Origin: Gammaproteobacteria bacterium 50_400_T64
GTDB lineage: Bacteria; Pseudomonadota; Gammaproteobacteria; Pseudomonadales; Porticoccaceae
DNA length: 64,000 bases
Assembly (NCBI GenBank): GCA_002162755.1
Contig: MAAS01000013.1
Span: 149,331 to 213,330, forward strand
Reading direction: 5' to 3'
Part shown: one piece after another, positions 11,275 to 19,706 of the stretch
Position numbering within the stretch: the first letter of the stretch is position 1
Layout of the letters: each line of letters starts with the position of its first letter
Translations under genes and position numbers: made by a program
Notes under the pieces: model-generated
The model's input: only the letters and a program-made list of their open reading frames with translations
What the model was told of the DNA's origin: nothing
Database searches by the model: none

Positions 11275-12204
11275 TTAAAGCTTATCGGCGCCGCCCTCTT
11301 CCAGCCAGCGGGCGCAATCGGGGCTCAATGCACGCTCGACGGCGGCCTCGGCTTCTTTCAGCTCTTCAGCCGTCAATACATCACGCCAGCGGCCATTCGT
11401 GCCTTTGTTGACGAAGGCTTTCGCGCCGCCAGCAAAAATTTTATCCATACCGGGGAGCAGCTCAACGGCATTGTTTTTCATATTGTCAAAGGTGGCCTGT
11501 TCGACCAAGCTGGGCCATAGGGCTTCATCAACGCTAATGTCGAGAAAGTCGGCAACCTTGCGCATCTCCCCTTCGAGATCTTTGAGCAGGTCGCTAAAGT
11601 GAACCATGTAAATATTCGGTAAGTGGCGATAATCCCACCACGACTGGGTAAATGTCAGGTGCGACCAGAAGGGATAGCCGTCGGTTTCCCACTCGAAATT
11701 ACCTTTGTTAATCCAGTTGTGCCAGAGGTCGTGGATATCGTCATACAGAGGCGGAAACTCTTCGCCGACTCGGCCGGGGGTGTTGTTCAATGCGCCAATA
11801 AAATCCTCGGTATAGTTCGATGTGTGATTCCACAGCGACATAAAAACATCGCGCACGTCGCGGCCGACAACGATGTATTTCATTTCAGGGTAATAGGGCA
11901 GGGCATTGAGGGGCGAGTGGGTTTTCAGAAAGCGGCGGTGGGTTTGGGCCTCTATGGTTGCAAGGGTTTCATCCAGTGGCGATAGGCGCATATCGAGCCA
12001 GAGTGACATATCGTGAAAAGATTCGGCCGGAGGATTGTCCTGAAATAGTAGTAGCGAAACGATGCGCTGCATCCACGTAGTGCCACTTTTCATCGACGTG
12101 CAAATCAGAATATCGTCGTCGCGCACCTGGTAGTTTTCCCAGCGGGTGCTGTCGAGGTGGTGATTTTGATAGGTGCGGTTGTGCTCGGGTAATGCTGGCT
12201 TCAT
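11275..12204 (-). CDS. Sulfotransferase domain protein (PAPS-dependent type)
   Basis: 5-PSB loop-like DDILICTSMKSGTTWMQRIVSLLL, VVGRDVRDVFMSLWNHTSNY (3-PB motif), C-terminal KGTNGRWRDVLTAEE. Confidence 0.9.
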   Translation of the reverse strand: MKPALPEHNRTYQNHHLDSTRWENYQVRDDDILICTSMKSGTTWMQRIVSLLLFQDNPPAESFHDMSLWLDMRLSPLDETLATIEAQTHRRFLKTHSPLNALPYYPEMKYIVVGRDVRDVFMSLWNHTSNYTEDFIGALNNTPGRVGEEFPPLYDDIHDLWHNWINKGNFEWETDGYPFWSHLTFTQSWWDYRHLPNIYMVHFSDLLKDLEGEMRKVADFLDISVDEALWPSLVEQATFDNMKNNAVELLPGMDKIFAGGAKAFVNKGTNGRWRDVLTAEELKEAEAAVERALSPDCARWLEEGGADKL

Positions 12205-12281
12205 TTTACGCCCTGCTTTTTATTATTGGTTTGTTTTACTGCGCCTTTTAGGCGCTATGGTTAGACAATGGCTTGAGTTGC

Positions 12282-12896
12282 TTAAAATCCTTCGTCGAGA
12301 TCAGCATACCTGACAATACGCGGCGTGCCACTATCGGCGCTGACTTCAATAATACTGTGACAGCAGTTGTGCATGCGCGGTGGTTCCCAGAAGCGGCTCA
12401 GGGGGCGGCCTTCGTAGTGGGAGAGTACGGACTTTATCCAAGCGCCATGGCTAACCAGAGCGACTTCCATTCCCGCACAACTTTCGAGAATAGTTTCAAC
12501 AGCGGCCAGGGCACGCCGTTGCAAGGCATGGAAAGTCTCCGCGCCTTCAATATTGAAACTGTCGGGAGTATTGCGAAAGGCAAAAACGGCTTGCGGCTCA
12601 ACCTTTTCAATATCGGCATAGAGGAAGCCCTCCCAGCGGCCGAGCATGATTTCGCGCAAATCATCCTGATAACTCACCGGCTGCTCGCAGTGGCTGAGGG
12701 CGAGAGCTGTGGTCTGCCGCGCGCGAGTGCTGGTGCTAGAGAAGACACGATCAAAGTTGACGGCGGCCAATTTCTTTTGCAGCTCAACGGCCTGTTGCTG
12801 GCCTAGTTCGCTGAGTACGGATTCAAGCTGGCCCTGAACGCGGCCCTCGGCATTCCAGTCGGTTTCGCCGTGGCGAATAAGGTGTAGTCTGGTCAT
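12282..12896 (-). CDS. Histidine phosphatase family protein
   Basis: N-terminal LIRHGETDWNAEGRVQGQLESVLSELGQQQA; second His in VALVSHGAWIKSVL. Confidence 0.92.
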   Translation of the reverse strand: MTRLHLIRHGETDWNAEGRVQGQLESVLSELGQQQAVELQKKLAAVNFDRVFSSTSTRARQTTALALSHCEQPVSYQDDLREIMLGRWEGFLYADIEKVEPQAVFAFRNTPDSFNIEGAETFHALQRRALAAVETILESCAGMEVALVSHGAWIKSVLSHYEGRPLSRFWEPPRMHNCCHSIIEVSADSGTPRIVRYADLDEGF

Positions 12897-12944
12897 ACTA
12901 TTATGAACTCTTAACGTTGGTTGTTTACAGATTACAGCGAGTGT

Positions 12945-13190
12945 TTATGAGCTTGTTTTGGTAGCAGGTGAATGCTCCAGCCTTTCCGCTAGCCAAACTT
13001 TAATAATAGATTGCCGAGTGACGCCAAGCCGCGAAGCTTCTTTGTCTAATGAATCAATCATCCAGATAGGGAAGTCGACATTGACTCTTTTTTGCGTCTG
13101 ATTGGGACGTTTAAGGGTCGACAAATCTAAACTGTCGATAATATCGCCGGTGTTGTCATCAAACGTTTTATCAAAATCTTTAGCTTTCAT
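12945..13190 (-). CDS. brnA: BrnA-like antitoxin (CopG/RHH-type)
   Basis: Small ORF with RHH-like QKRVNVDFPIWMIDSLDKEASRLGVTRQSIIKVWLAERLE; starts inside the 3' end of brnT. Confidence 0.8.
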   Translation of the reverse strand: MKAKDFDKTFDDNTGDIIDSLDLSTLKRPNQTQKRVNVDFPIWMIDSLDKEASRLGVTRQSIIKVWLAERLEHSPATKTSS

Positions 13191-13443
13191 ATAAATCTAC
13201 CTCAGACTTTCTAGAGCGGCGTACAGAAATAATCCTGATATTGGGTGCGCGAAAGGTTGTTATAGCAGACCAATGTTTACCTTGGATGATACCGACGACA
13301 AGGGATCTGGCTTCGTCGTTAAAACGGGTCTGAACTTCGATCAGGCAGGGGTCGAGCCAGATCGCCTGCGCTTCGACAAAATTAATGCCGTGTTTTTGAG
13401 CGTTCGACAGGCTTTTGTTTTGGTCAAACTCAAATTTAAACAT
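13180..13443 (-). CDS. brnT: BrnT-family ribonuclease toxin
   Basis: FEFDQNKSLSNAQKHGINFVEAQAIWLDP..ARSLVVGIIQGKHWSAITTFRAPNIRIISVRRSRKSE matches the BrnT pattern; toxin-first order with 11-bp overlap. Confidence 0.88.
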   Translation of the reverse strand: MFKFEFDQNKSLSNAQKHGINFVEAQAIWLDPCLIEVQTRFNDEARSLVVGIIQGKHWSAITTFRAPNIRIISVRRSRKSEVDLYES

Positions 13444-13479
13444 AGTATAAAAAATATACCATTATTATGCTTTTCGCAA
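13444..13479 (-). promoter_or_regulatory. Putative brnTA promoter/operator: extended -10 TGGTATATT and inverted repeat gtata-N5-tatac
   Basis: Directly upstream of brnT; IR at 13445-13449/13455-13459 overlaps a TATATT -10 (13453-13458); possible TTGCGA -35 at 13474-13479 with short spacer. Confidence 0.4.
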
Positions 13480-13499
13480 GTACGCTAAGACACTTCTAG

Positions 13500-14138
13500 C
13501 TAGGGCGCCAGCTGATTAATCACCCAGTTCTTATCTTCGTTGAGGCTGTACTGATAACGATCATGCAGGCGATTTTCACCTCCCTGCCAAAACTGAAACT
13601 CCTCCGGCACTACGCGAAAGCCCCCCCAAAAGTCCGGTGTCGGTATTTCGCCGTGGGTAAACTTTTCTTTCATCGCCATAAATTGCGATTCAAGAGCCTG
13701 GCGCGAGGTGAGTCGTGCGCTTTGCTTTGATGCCCAGGCGGCCAGTTGGCTGTCTTTGGGGCGGCTGAGAAAATACTTCAACACGTCTTTGCGGCTGACT
13801 TTTTCCACTACGCCGCCAATGCTGACCTGGCGGTCGAGGAAAAACCACGGGAAGTGCAGGCTGGCGTGGGGGTTGTGGGCAATATTGTGGGCCTTACGGC
13901 TGCCGAGGTTGGTGTAAAAAACAAAACCCCGTTTATCGAAACCTTTTAATAATACGGCGCGGTGCCAGGGTTTATTGTCGGCACCGACGGTGGCAATGGT
14001 CATTGCCGTGGGGTCTTTAATAGGTGATTGGCAGGCCTGATCCAGCCACAGCTGGAACTGGTCGAAGGGGTCGTCGCGCAGGGATTCACGACTGAGGCGG
14101 CCGTAGTCGTATTCCCTGCGGGTATCTTCGATAGTCAT
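13500..14138 (-). CDS. pdxH: Pyridoxamine 5'-phosphate oxidase
   Basis: MTIEDTRREYDYGRLSRESLRDDPFDQFQLWLDQA..NKPWHRAVLLKGFDKRGFVFYTNLGSRKA..EFQFWQGGENRLHDRYQY. Confidence 0.96.
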   Translation of the reverse strand: MTIEDTRREYDYGRLSRESLRDDPFDQFQLWLDQACQSPIKDPTAMTIATVGADNKPWHRAVLLKGFDKRGFVFYTNLGSRKAHNIAHNPHASLHFPWFFLDRQVSIGGVVEKVSRKDVLKYFLSRPKDSQLAAWASKQSARLTSRQALESQFMAMKEKFTHGEIPTPDFWGGFRVVPEEFQFWQGGENRLHDRYQYSLNEDKNWVINQLAP

Positions 14139-14149
14139 TTTTTAAGCCC

Positions 14150-14920
14150 TTAGCTTGCCGACAGACCGCCATCGAGGGGAACAACGGCGCCGTTCATAAA
14201 GCTATTATCTTTCGAGCAAGCCCAAAGCATAGCCTGGACAATTTCTTCGACTTCGCCGAGTCGCTTCATAGGGTTGCCAGCCATCAGGTTTTCGCGGCTT
14301 TTACCACCGGAGGCTTTCAGGCTATTTTCAACCAGCGGCGTTTTGGCAAAGGCGGGGCAAATGGCATTAACACGAATATTCATTTTGCCGTATTCAAGCG
14401 CCGCCGATTTCGTCAGCCCGATAACACCGTGTTTGCCCGATGAATACAGGCTTAAAAAGGGCGAGCCCATTAAACCGGCCGCAGAGGCGACGTTGAGAAT
14501 AACGCCGGCTTCCTGCTCGACCATCTGCGTTAGCTCGTATTTCATGCAGAGGAAAACACCCTTCTGATTGACGCCGTTGGTTTGGTCCCAGTTGGCTTCA
14601 TCGAGTTGGTGCAGACGCTTTTTAGGGTGGGAGATACCGGCGTTATTAATGCCGATATCGAGGCGGCCGTAGGTTTTAACGCAAGCGGCAACGAAGGCCT
14701 CGACCTGATCGTTGTTGCTCACGTCGCAGGCCATGGCCAATGCTTCGCCACCCGTGGCTTTAACTTTGTCGGCAACGGCCTGTACTGCATCGGCATTGAT
14801 ATCACCGAGGGCAAGTTTGGCACCCGCTTGCGCAAAGCACTGAGCGGCCAGTTCGCCAAAGCCGCTGGCGGCCCCAGTAATGAGTACAACCTGGTCAGTA
14901 AAATCGTAACGTGTTTGCAT
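14150..14920 (-). CDS. Short-chain dehydrogenase/reductase (SDR)
   Basis: VVLITGAASGFGELAAQCFAQAG, NNAG (INNAGISHPK), YSSGKHGVIGLTKSAALEYG catalytic motif. Confidence 0.92.
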   Translation of the reverse strand: MQTRYDFTDQVVLITGAASGFGELAAQCFAQAGAKLALGDINADAVQAVADKVKATGGEALAMACDVSNNDQVEAFVAACVKTYGRLDIGINNAGISHPKKRLHQLDEANWDQTNGVNQKGVFLCMKYELTQMVEQEAGVILNVASAAGLMGSPFLSLYSSGKHGVIGLTKSAALEYGKMNIRVNAICPAFAKTPLVENSLKASGGKSRENLMAGNPMKRLGEVEEIVQAMLWACSKDNSFMNGAVVPLDGGLSAS

Positions 14921-14943
14921 TTTATTATCTCCCAGTCTTGTTC

Positions 14944-15708
14944 TTAAAGGCTCATACCGCCATCGACAATGGTGCAGGTGCCGGTGGTATAGCTGCCCGC
15001 ATCCGATACCAAATAGAGCACGGCACCGGCCATTTCTTCGGGTTCGGCGTGGCGGCCCATGGGGATTTTTTCCATCAGCTGGCTGTGAATGTCTTCGTTG
15101 GTGAACAGTGCGCCAGCAAATTTTGTTTTGGTGAGCCCGGGTAGCAGCGCGTTAACGCGAATATTATCCGGCCCGCATTCGATGGCGAAGGTTTTTGTCA
15201 TACTCACAACAGCCGCTTTGGTAATGGAATAAATACCCTGCTGTGGCCCGGGTGAAAGGGCGTTAATGGATGAGGTGTTAACGATGGCACCGGAGCCTTG
15301 CTGGCGCATGAGTTTGCAGGCAGCGGTCGACATATAAAAATAACCACGAATATTGACGTCGAGGGTTTTCTGGAAAGAAACGAGATCGGTATCGACCACA
15401 TGCCCGAAATAGGGGTTGGTTGCCGCGTTGTTGACGAGAATTTCCAGCCGCCCGTGGGTGCTGGCAATGTGCTCAAAAATCGCGTCAATTTGTTCCATGT
15501 CGCCGATGTGACAGGGGAAGGCTTCGGCACTACCGCCAGCGGCAGCAATTTCGTCGACCACTTTCTGGCAGCCTTCAACGCGGCGGCTGGAAACGATAAC
15601 GTGAGCGCCCTGTTCGGCGAGGAGTTTGGCAATGGCTTCGCCGATGCCTCGGCTAGCGCCTGTCACCAGAGCAATTCTGCCGGTTAAATCGAATAAATTT
15701 GTAGCCAT
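14944..15708 (-). CDS. Short-chain dehydrogenase/reductase (SDR)
   Basis: IALVTGASRGIGEAIAKLLAEQGAHVIVSSR, VNNAATNPYFG, YSITKAAVVSMTKTFAIECG. Confidence 0.92.
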   Translation of the reverse strand: MATNLFDLTGRIALVTGASRGIGEAIAKLLAEQGAHVIVSSRRVEGCQKVVDEIAAAGGSAEAFPCHIGDMEQIDAIFEHIASTHGRLEILVNNAATNPYFGHVVDTDLVSFQKTLDVNIRGYFYMSTAACKLMRQQGSGAIVNTSSINALSPGPQQGIYSITKAAVVSMTKTFAIECGPDNIRVNALLPGLTKTKFAGALFTNEDIHSQLMEKIPMGRHAEPEEMAGAVLYLVSDAGSYTTGTCTIVDGGMSL

Positions 15709-15718
15709 TTTATTTTCC

Positions 15719-16501
15719 TTAAATTGACATTAATAAGTGGCCGCCATCGATGGGTAGGGCAACACCGTTGATAAACGAACTGGCATCACTGGCGAGTAAA
15801 AGTAGGGGTGCATTCATTTCACGCATTTCACCCAAGCGTTTGGCCGGCGTTGAGCTGATATATTTTTTACCGGCTTCGCTCTCAAAGTATTCGCCGTTCA
15901 TTTCCGTTTTAAAATAACCGGGGCAAATGGCATTAACGCGGATATTTTTATCGGCCAGTTCCAGCGCCATATGTTTGGTGAGCTGAATAACACCGGCTTT
16001 GGAGGCGGAGTAAACGCCGTGGCCAAGGCTGGTGGCCAGGCCGAGTACAGAGGAAATGTTGACGATGGAGCCACCCTTGTCAGCGGCAACCATACGGCGG
16101 GCGGCTTCGGTGGCGACTATCCAGGCACCTTTTAAATTGGTGTCGACCACAAAATCCCAGTCGGCTTCGCTGGTTTTATGCACCATTTTTGGTACAGCAA
16201 CACCGGCGTTATTGATCAGCACGTTGACTGTGCCGAAGGCTTGTTCGGCGCTATCAAAGGCGGCGGCAACGCTATCGATCTGGGTAACATCCATCGCCAC
16301 GGCGAGTGCTTCGCCACCGCTGGCTTTAATTTCATCGACCAGTGTTTGCAATTTAGCTTCACGTCGAGCGCCGACTACTACTTTGGCGCCAGCCTCGGCC
16401 AACACGCGGGCAAAGTGATTGCCAAAGCCGCTGGAAGCGCCGGTGACCAGAGCAACCTTTCCCTTTAAATTAAAGGCGGATGTATCGAGTGATTCGCTCA
16501 C
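15719..16501 (-). CDS. Short-chain dehydrogenase/reductase (SDR)
   Basis: VALVTGASSGFGNHFARVLAEAGAKVVVGAR, INNAGVAVPK, YSASKAGVIQLTKHMALELA; GTG start overlapping the preceding stop by 4 nt. Confidence 0.92.
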   Translation of the reverse strand: MSESLDTSAFNLKGKVALVTGASSGFGNHFARVLAEAGAKVVVGARREAKLQTLVDEIKASGGEALAVAMDVTQIDSVAAAFDSAEQAFGTVNVLINNAGVAVPKMVHKTSEADWDFVVDTNLKGAWIVATEAARRMVAADKGGSIVNISSVLGLATSLGHGVYSASKAGVIQLTKHMALELADKNIRVNAICPGYFKTEMNGEYFESEAGKKYISSTPAKRLGEMREMNAPLLLLASDASSFINGVALPIDGGHLLMSI

Positions 16502-17490
16502 GATATTTCCCCGTCGGGTTTAATAATGACTTTACCCATGACATTGCGGCCGGTGACATATTTAATCGCGTCGATGCCTTTTGACAGGGGATAAATCGTA
16601 TCAATAATGGGCGTTACCGTGCCGTCTTTCACCCAGGCAAAGAGCTCGCGCATATTGGCAGCGTGAACCTCAGGTTCATTTTTGGTGAACTGACCCCAGA
16701 AAACCCCGACCAGTGAATAGCCTTTTACCAGTGTTAAATTGACTGGTAGTTCGGGGATGCGCCCGGAGGCAAAACCGACCACCAGTAAGCGACCATTCCA
16801 GGCCATGGCGCGGGAGCAGGTGTCGAAGGCGTCGCCGCCGACCACGTCGTAAACCACATCCGCACCGCGGCCATCGGTGTGCTTTTTAATCGCCGATTTG
16901 AGATCTTCTTTACTGTAGTTGATGCCGATATCCGCACCCTGCTCTTTGGCAAAGGCGAGCTTTTCATCACTGGAACACACGGCGATGACTTTAGCGCCAA
17001 TCGCTTTGCCGATTTGCACGGCCGCAGTACCCGTGCCACCGGCAGCGCCGAGCACCACCAATGTTTCACCAGCTTTGAGCTGGGCTCGCTGGCGCAAAGC
17101 GTGGTGAGCGGTGCCGGTTGCGCCGAGCAATGCGGCACCCGCGTCAAAAGACATAAAATCGGGTAGAGGCGTGGGTTCGGTAGCGGGTAGAACGATTTTC
17201 TCTGCGTAGGCACCGAAGTCGTAGGTGAGGCTAATGAGCCGGTCACCGATGGCCCATTGGCTGACATTGCTGCCGAGGCCGATAACCTCACCGCAGATTT
17301 CAGAGCCGGGGGCAAAGGGGCACTCGGGCTGAAATTGATACTTGCCCTCGACTAGCAGGCCGTCGGGGAAGTTAACACCAATGCCTTTAATGGCGACGAG
17401 AATTTCATCGGGGGCGGGTACGGGGTCGGTAAAGTCGCGGTAAACAAGATCGTCGACTTCGCCGTAGGCTTCACAAATTAGCGCTTTCAT
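16498..17490 (-). CDS. NADPH:quinone oxidoreductase-like MDR family protein
   Basis: MKALICEAYGEVDDLVYRDFTDPVPAPDEILVAIKGIGVNFPDGLLVEGKYQ..ETLVVLGAAGGTGTAAVQIGKAIGAKVIAVCSS..GADVVYDVVGGDAFD. Confidence 0.92.
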   Translation of the reverse strand: MKALICEAYGEVDDLVYRDFTDPVPAPDEILVAIKGIGVNFPDGLLVEGKYQFQPECPFAPGSEICGEVIGLGSNVSQWAIGDRLISLTYDFGAYAEKIVLPATEPTPLPDFMSFDAGAALLGATGTAHHALRQRAQLKAGETLVVLGAAGGTGTAAVQIGKAIGAKVIAVCSSDEKLAFAKEQGADIGINYSKEDLKSAIKKHTDGRGADVVYDVVGGDAFDTCSRAMAWNGRLLVVGFASGRIPELPVNLTLVKGYSLVGVFWGQFTKNEPEVHAANMRELFAWVKDGTVTPIIDTIYPLSKGIDAIKYVTGRNVMGKVIIKPDGEIS

Positions 17491-17520
17491 TTTAAGTCCT
17501 TATTTTTTGTGCGGGCAGGC

Positions 17521-18498
17521 TTAGGGCTTGATAACCACTTTGCCTTTTACGTTTCTGCCGGTGACATATTGAATCGCTTTAACGCCATCGCTCAGGGCAA
17601 AGGTCTTATCGATAACGGGCACCACTTTGCCCGCTTCAAACCATTGCAGCAGTTCGACCATATTGGCTGCGTGGTCTTCGGGCTGCTTCTTGGTGAAGGT
17701 GCCCCAGAATACGCCGACCACGGAATAGCCTTTTACCAGGGTTAAATTGACGGGCAGCGTGGGAATGCGCCCGGAGGCGAAACCAACAATCAGCAGGCGG
17801 CCATTCCAGGCCATTGAGCGTGAGCATACATCGAAAGCATCGCCACCCACGGCATCGTAAACCACGTCAGCACCGCGACCGCCGGTGCGTTCTTTAATCG
17901 CGGCTTTCAGGTCTTCGTTGCTGTAATTAATACCTTCATCGGCACCCTGTGCTTTGGCGAAGGCGATTTTCTCATCCGTTGAGCAAACGGCGATGACCTT
18001 CGCACCCATGGCTTTGCCGATTTGTACGGCGGCAAGTCCAGCGCCACCAGCAGCACCGAGTACCACTAGCGTTTCGCCGGGCTTAAGTTGGCCCCGTTGC
18101 TTGAGCGCGTGGTGGGAGGTGGAGGTTGCACACAGCAATGCAGCCCCTTGTTCGAAGGACATGGAGGGCGTCATTTTATGAATGTCTTCCTCTAATACCG
18201 CGACCTGTTCGGCGTAGGCACCATGGTTGGCGTGCCAGCCAAAGACCTTGTCACCCACGGAAAAGCCTTTCACGCCTTCGCCGAGAGCGGCGACAGTACC
18301 GGCAAATTCGCCACCGGGCATAAAGGGCGTTTCGGGTTTGGCCTGATATTTACCTTCGACCAGTAGGCCGTCGGGGAAGTTGACGCCAATGGCGGCGATA
18401 TCAACCAAGACCTGACCGGGGCCAGCTTCGGGGTTGGGCATGTCGCGGTAAACCAGATCGTCGATTTTGCCGTAGTGTTCACAGACTAGTGCTTTCAT
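17521..18498 (-). CDS. NADPH:quinone oxidoreductase-like MDR family protein (tandem paralog)
   Basis: MKALVCEHYGKIDDLVYRDMPNPEAGPGQVLVDIAAIGVNFPDGLLVEGKYQ..; strongly similar along its whole length to the neighbouring 16498-17490 product. Confidence 0.92.
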   Translation of the reverse strand: MKALVCEHYGKIDDLVYRDMPNPEAGPGQVLVDIAAIGVNFPDGLLVEGKYQAKPETPFMPGGEFAGTVAALGEGVKGFSVGDKVFGWHANHGAYAEQVAVLEEDIHKMTPSMSFEQGAALLCATSTSHHALKQRGQLKPGETLVVLGAAGGAGLAAVQIGKAMGAKVIAVCSTDEKIAFAKAQGADEGINYSNEDLKAAIKERTGGRGADVVYDAVGGDAFDVCSRSMAWNGRLLIVGFASGRIPTLPVNLTLVKGYSVVGVFWGTFTKKQPEDHAANMVELLQWFEAGKVVPVIDKTFALSDGVKAIQYVTGRNVKGKVVIKP

Positions 18499-18559
18499 AA
18501 GATTCTCTGCTGTTTTAAGGCCCTCTTAGCGAAGGCCTCTACTTTATTGTTGTGCGTTT

Positions 18560-19606
18560 TTAAACGCGACCCTGCTCAGCCAGATATTCCATGGCAATTT
18601 CCGCCATGGGGCCCGCCATTTTACCGTAGGCCAGGGCCTCTTCATTGGACGCGGTGCCGTCTAAATAGCGCTTCATAATGCCCTGCAAAATGGCGGCAAA
18701 GCGGAAGAAGCTGAAGGCAAGGTAGAAGGTCCAGTTGGGTATTTCGCTGATGCCCCTATTTTTACAGTAGGCCGCGACGTACTCTTCTTCACTGGGAATG
18801 CCCAGTGCGGCACGGTCGACGCCGTTGAGTCCGGCGAGGTTGCCCAGCGCCGGATCGGCGGGCATACGCAGTTGCATGCACTGGTAGGCGATGTCGGAAT
18901 AGGGGTGGCCGAGGGTGGACAGTTCCCAGTCGAGCACCGCCAGTACTTCGGCTTTGCCGGGGGCGAAGATCATGTTGTCGAGGCGATAGTCGCCGTGAAT
19001 CAGGCTGACCTGACCGTCGTCTTCGGGCATGTTGGCGGGCAGCCAAGCCATGAGCTTTTCCATGGCGTCGAGGGTTTCGGTTTCAGCACCGCGATACTGC
19101 TTGGTCCAGCGGCTGATCTGGCGTTCGAAGTAATTGCCGGGGCGGCCAAAGCTCTCGAGATCGGCTTTAGCAATGTCGACACTGTGCAGGGCAGCCAGCA
19201 CTTCGTTCATTTTGGCGTACATGGGGGCGCGGAGACCTTTGTCGACTTCAGTGAGCTGGGCGTCCCAGAAAATATCGCCGTCGATAAAATCCATGATGTA
19301 AAACATGCTGCCGATAATGCTGTCGTCGTCACAGAGCTTGTGCATGGTGGGTACGGGCACGCCGCTGCCTGCCAGTGCTGACATGACGCGGAATTCACGG
19401 TCGACCGCGTGGGCAGAAGGCAGTAGCTCGCCTGATGGCTTGCGGCGCAGCACATATTTTTTGCTGTCGGTGGTGATCATGTAAGTGGGGTTTGACTGGC
19501 CGCCGGAAAACTTTTCAGCGTTGAGGAGTTTGCCGAAGCCGGGGATATTGTCTGCCAAATAAGCACCCAGAGTGTCCATGGGTAGGCTATCAGTTGTGGT
19601 TGTCAT
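18560..19606 (-). CDS. Aminoglycoside-phosphotransferase-fold kinase (ACAD10/11-kinase-like)
   Basis: KFSGGQSNPTYMITTDSKKYVLRRKPSGELLPSAHAVDREFRVMSAL..LIHGDYRLDNMIFAPGKAEVLAVLDWELSTLGHPYSDIAY; start taken at internal MTTTTDSL (ORF extends to 19648). Confidence 0.9.
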   Translation of the reverse strand: MTTTTDSLPMDTLGAYLADNIPGFGKLLNAEKFSGGQSNPTYMITTDSKKYVLRRKPSGELLPSAHAVDREFRVMSALAGSGVPVPTMHKLCDDDSIIGSMFYIMDFIDGDIFWDAQLTEVDKGLRAPMYAKMNEVLAALHSVDIAKADLESFGRPGNYFERQISRWTKQYRGAETETLDAMEKLMAWLPANMPEDDGQVSLIHGDYRLDNMIFAPGKAEVLAVLDWELSTLGHPYSDIAYQCMQLRMPADPALGNLAGLNGVDRAALGIPSEEEYVAAYCKNRGISEIPNWTFYLAFSFFRFAAILQGIMKRYLDGTASNEEALAYGKMAGPMAEIAMEYLAEQGRV

Positions 19607-19706
19607 AGTGGTTTTGACCTTATAGTCATGGGGCTTAATTTTATGCATTAAAGAAGAGCAGGTTGTGGCCTTCGCAGGAGACGGATGCTCCCGCGAAGGT
19701 AACGGC

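Noticed and set aside
12273-12806. 177-aa plus-strand ORF opposite the histidine phosphatase
   Set aside because: Antisense to a gene with clear RHG motif.
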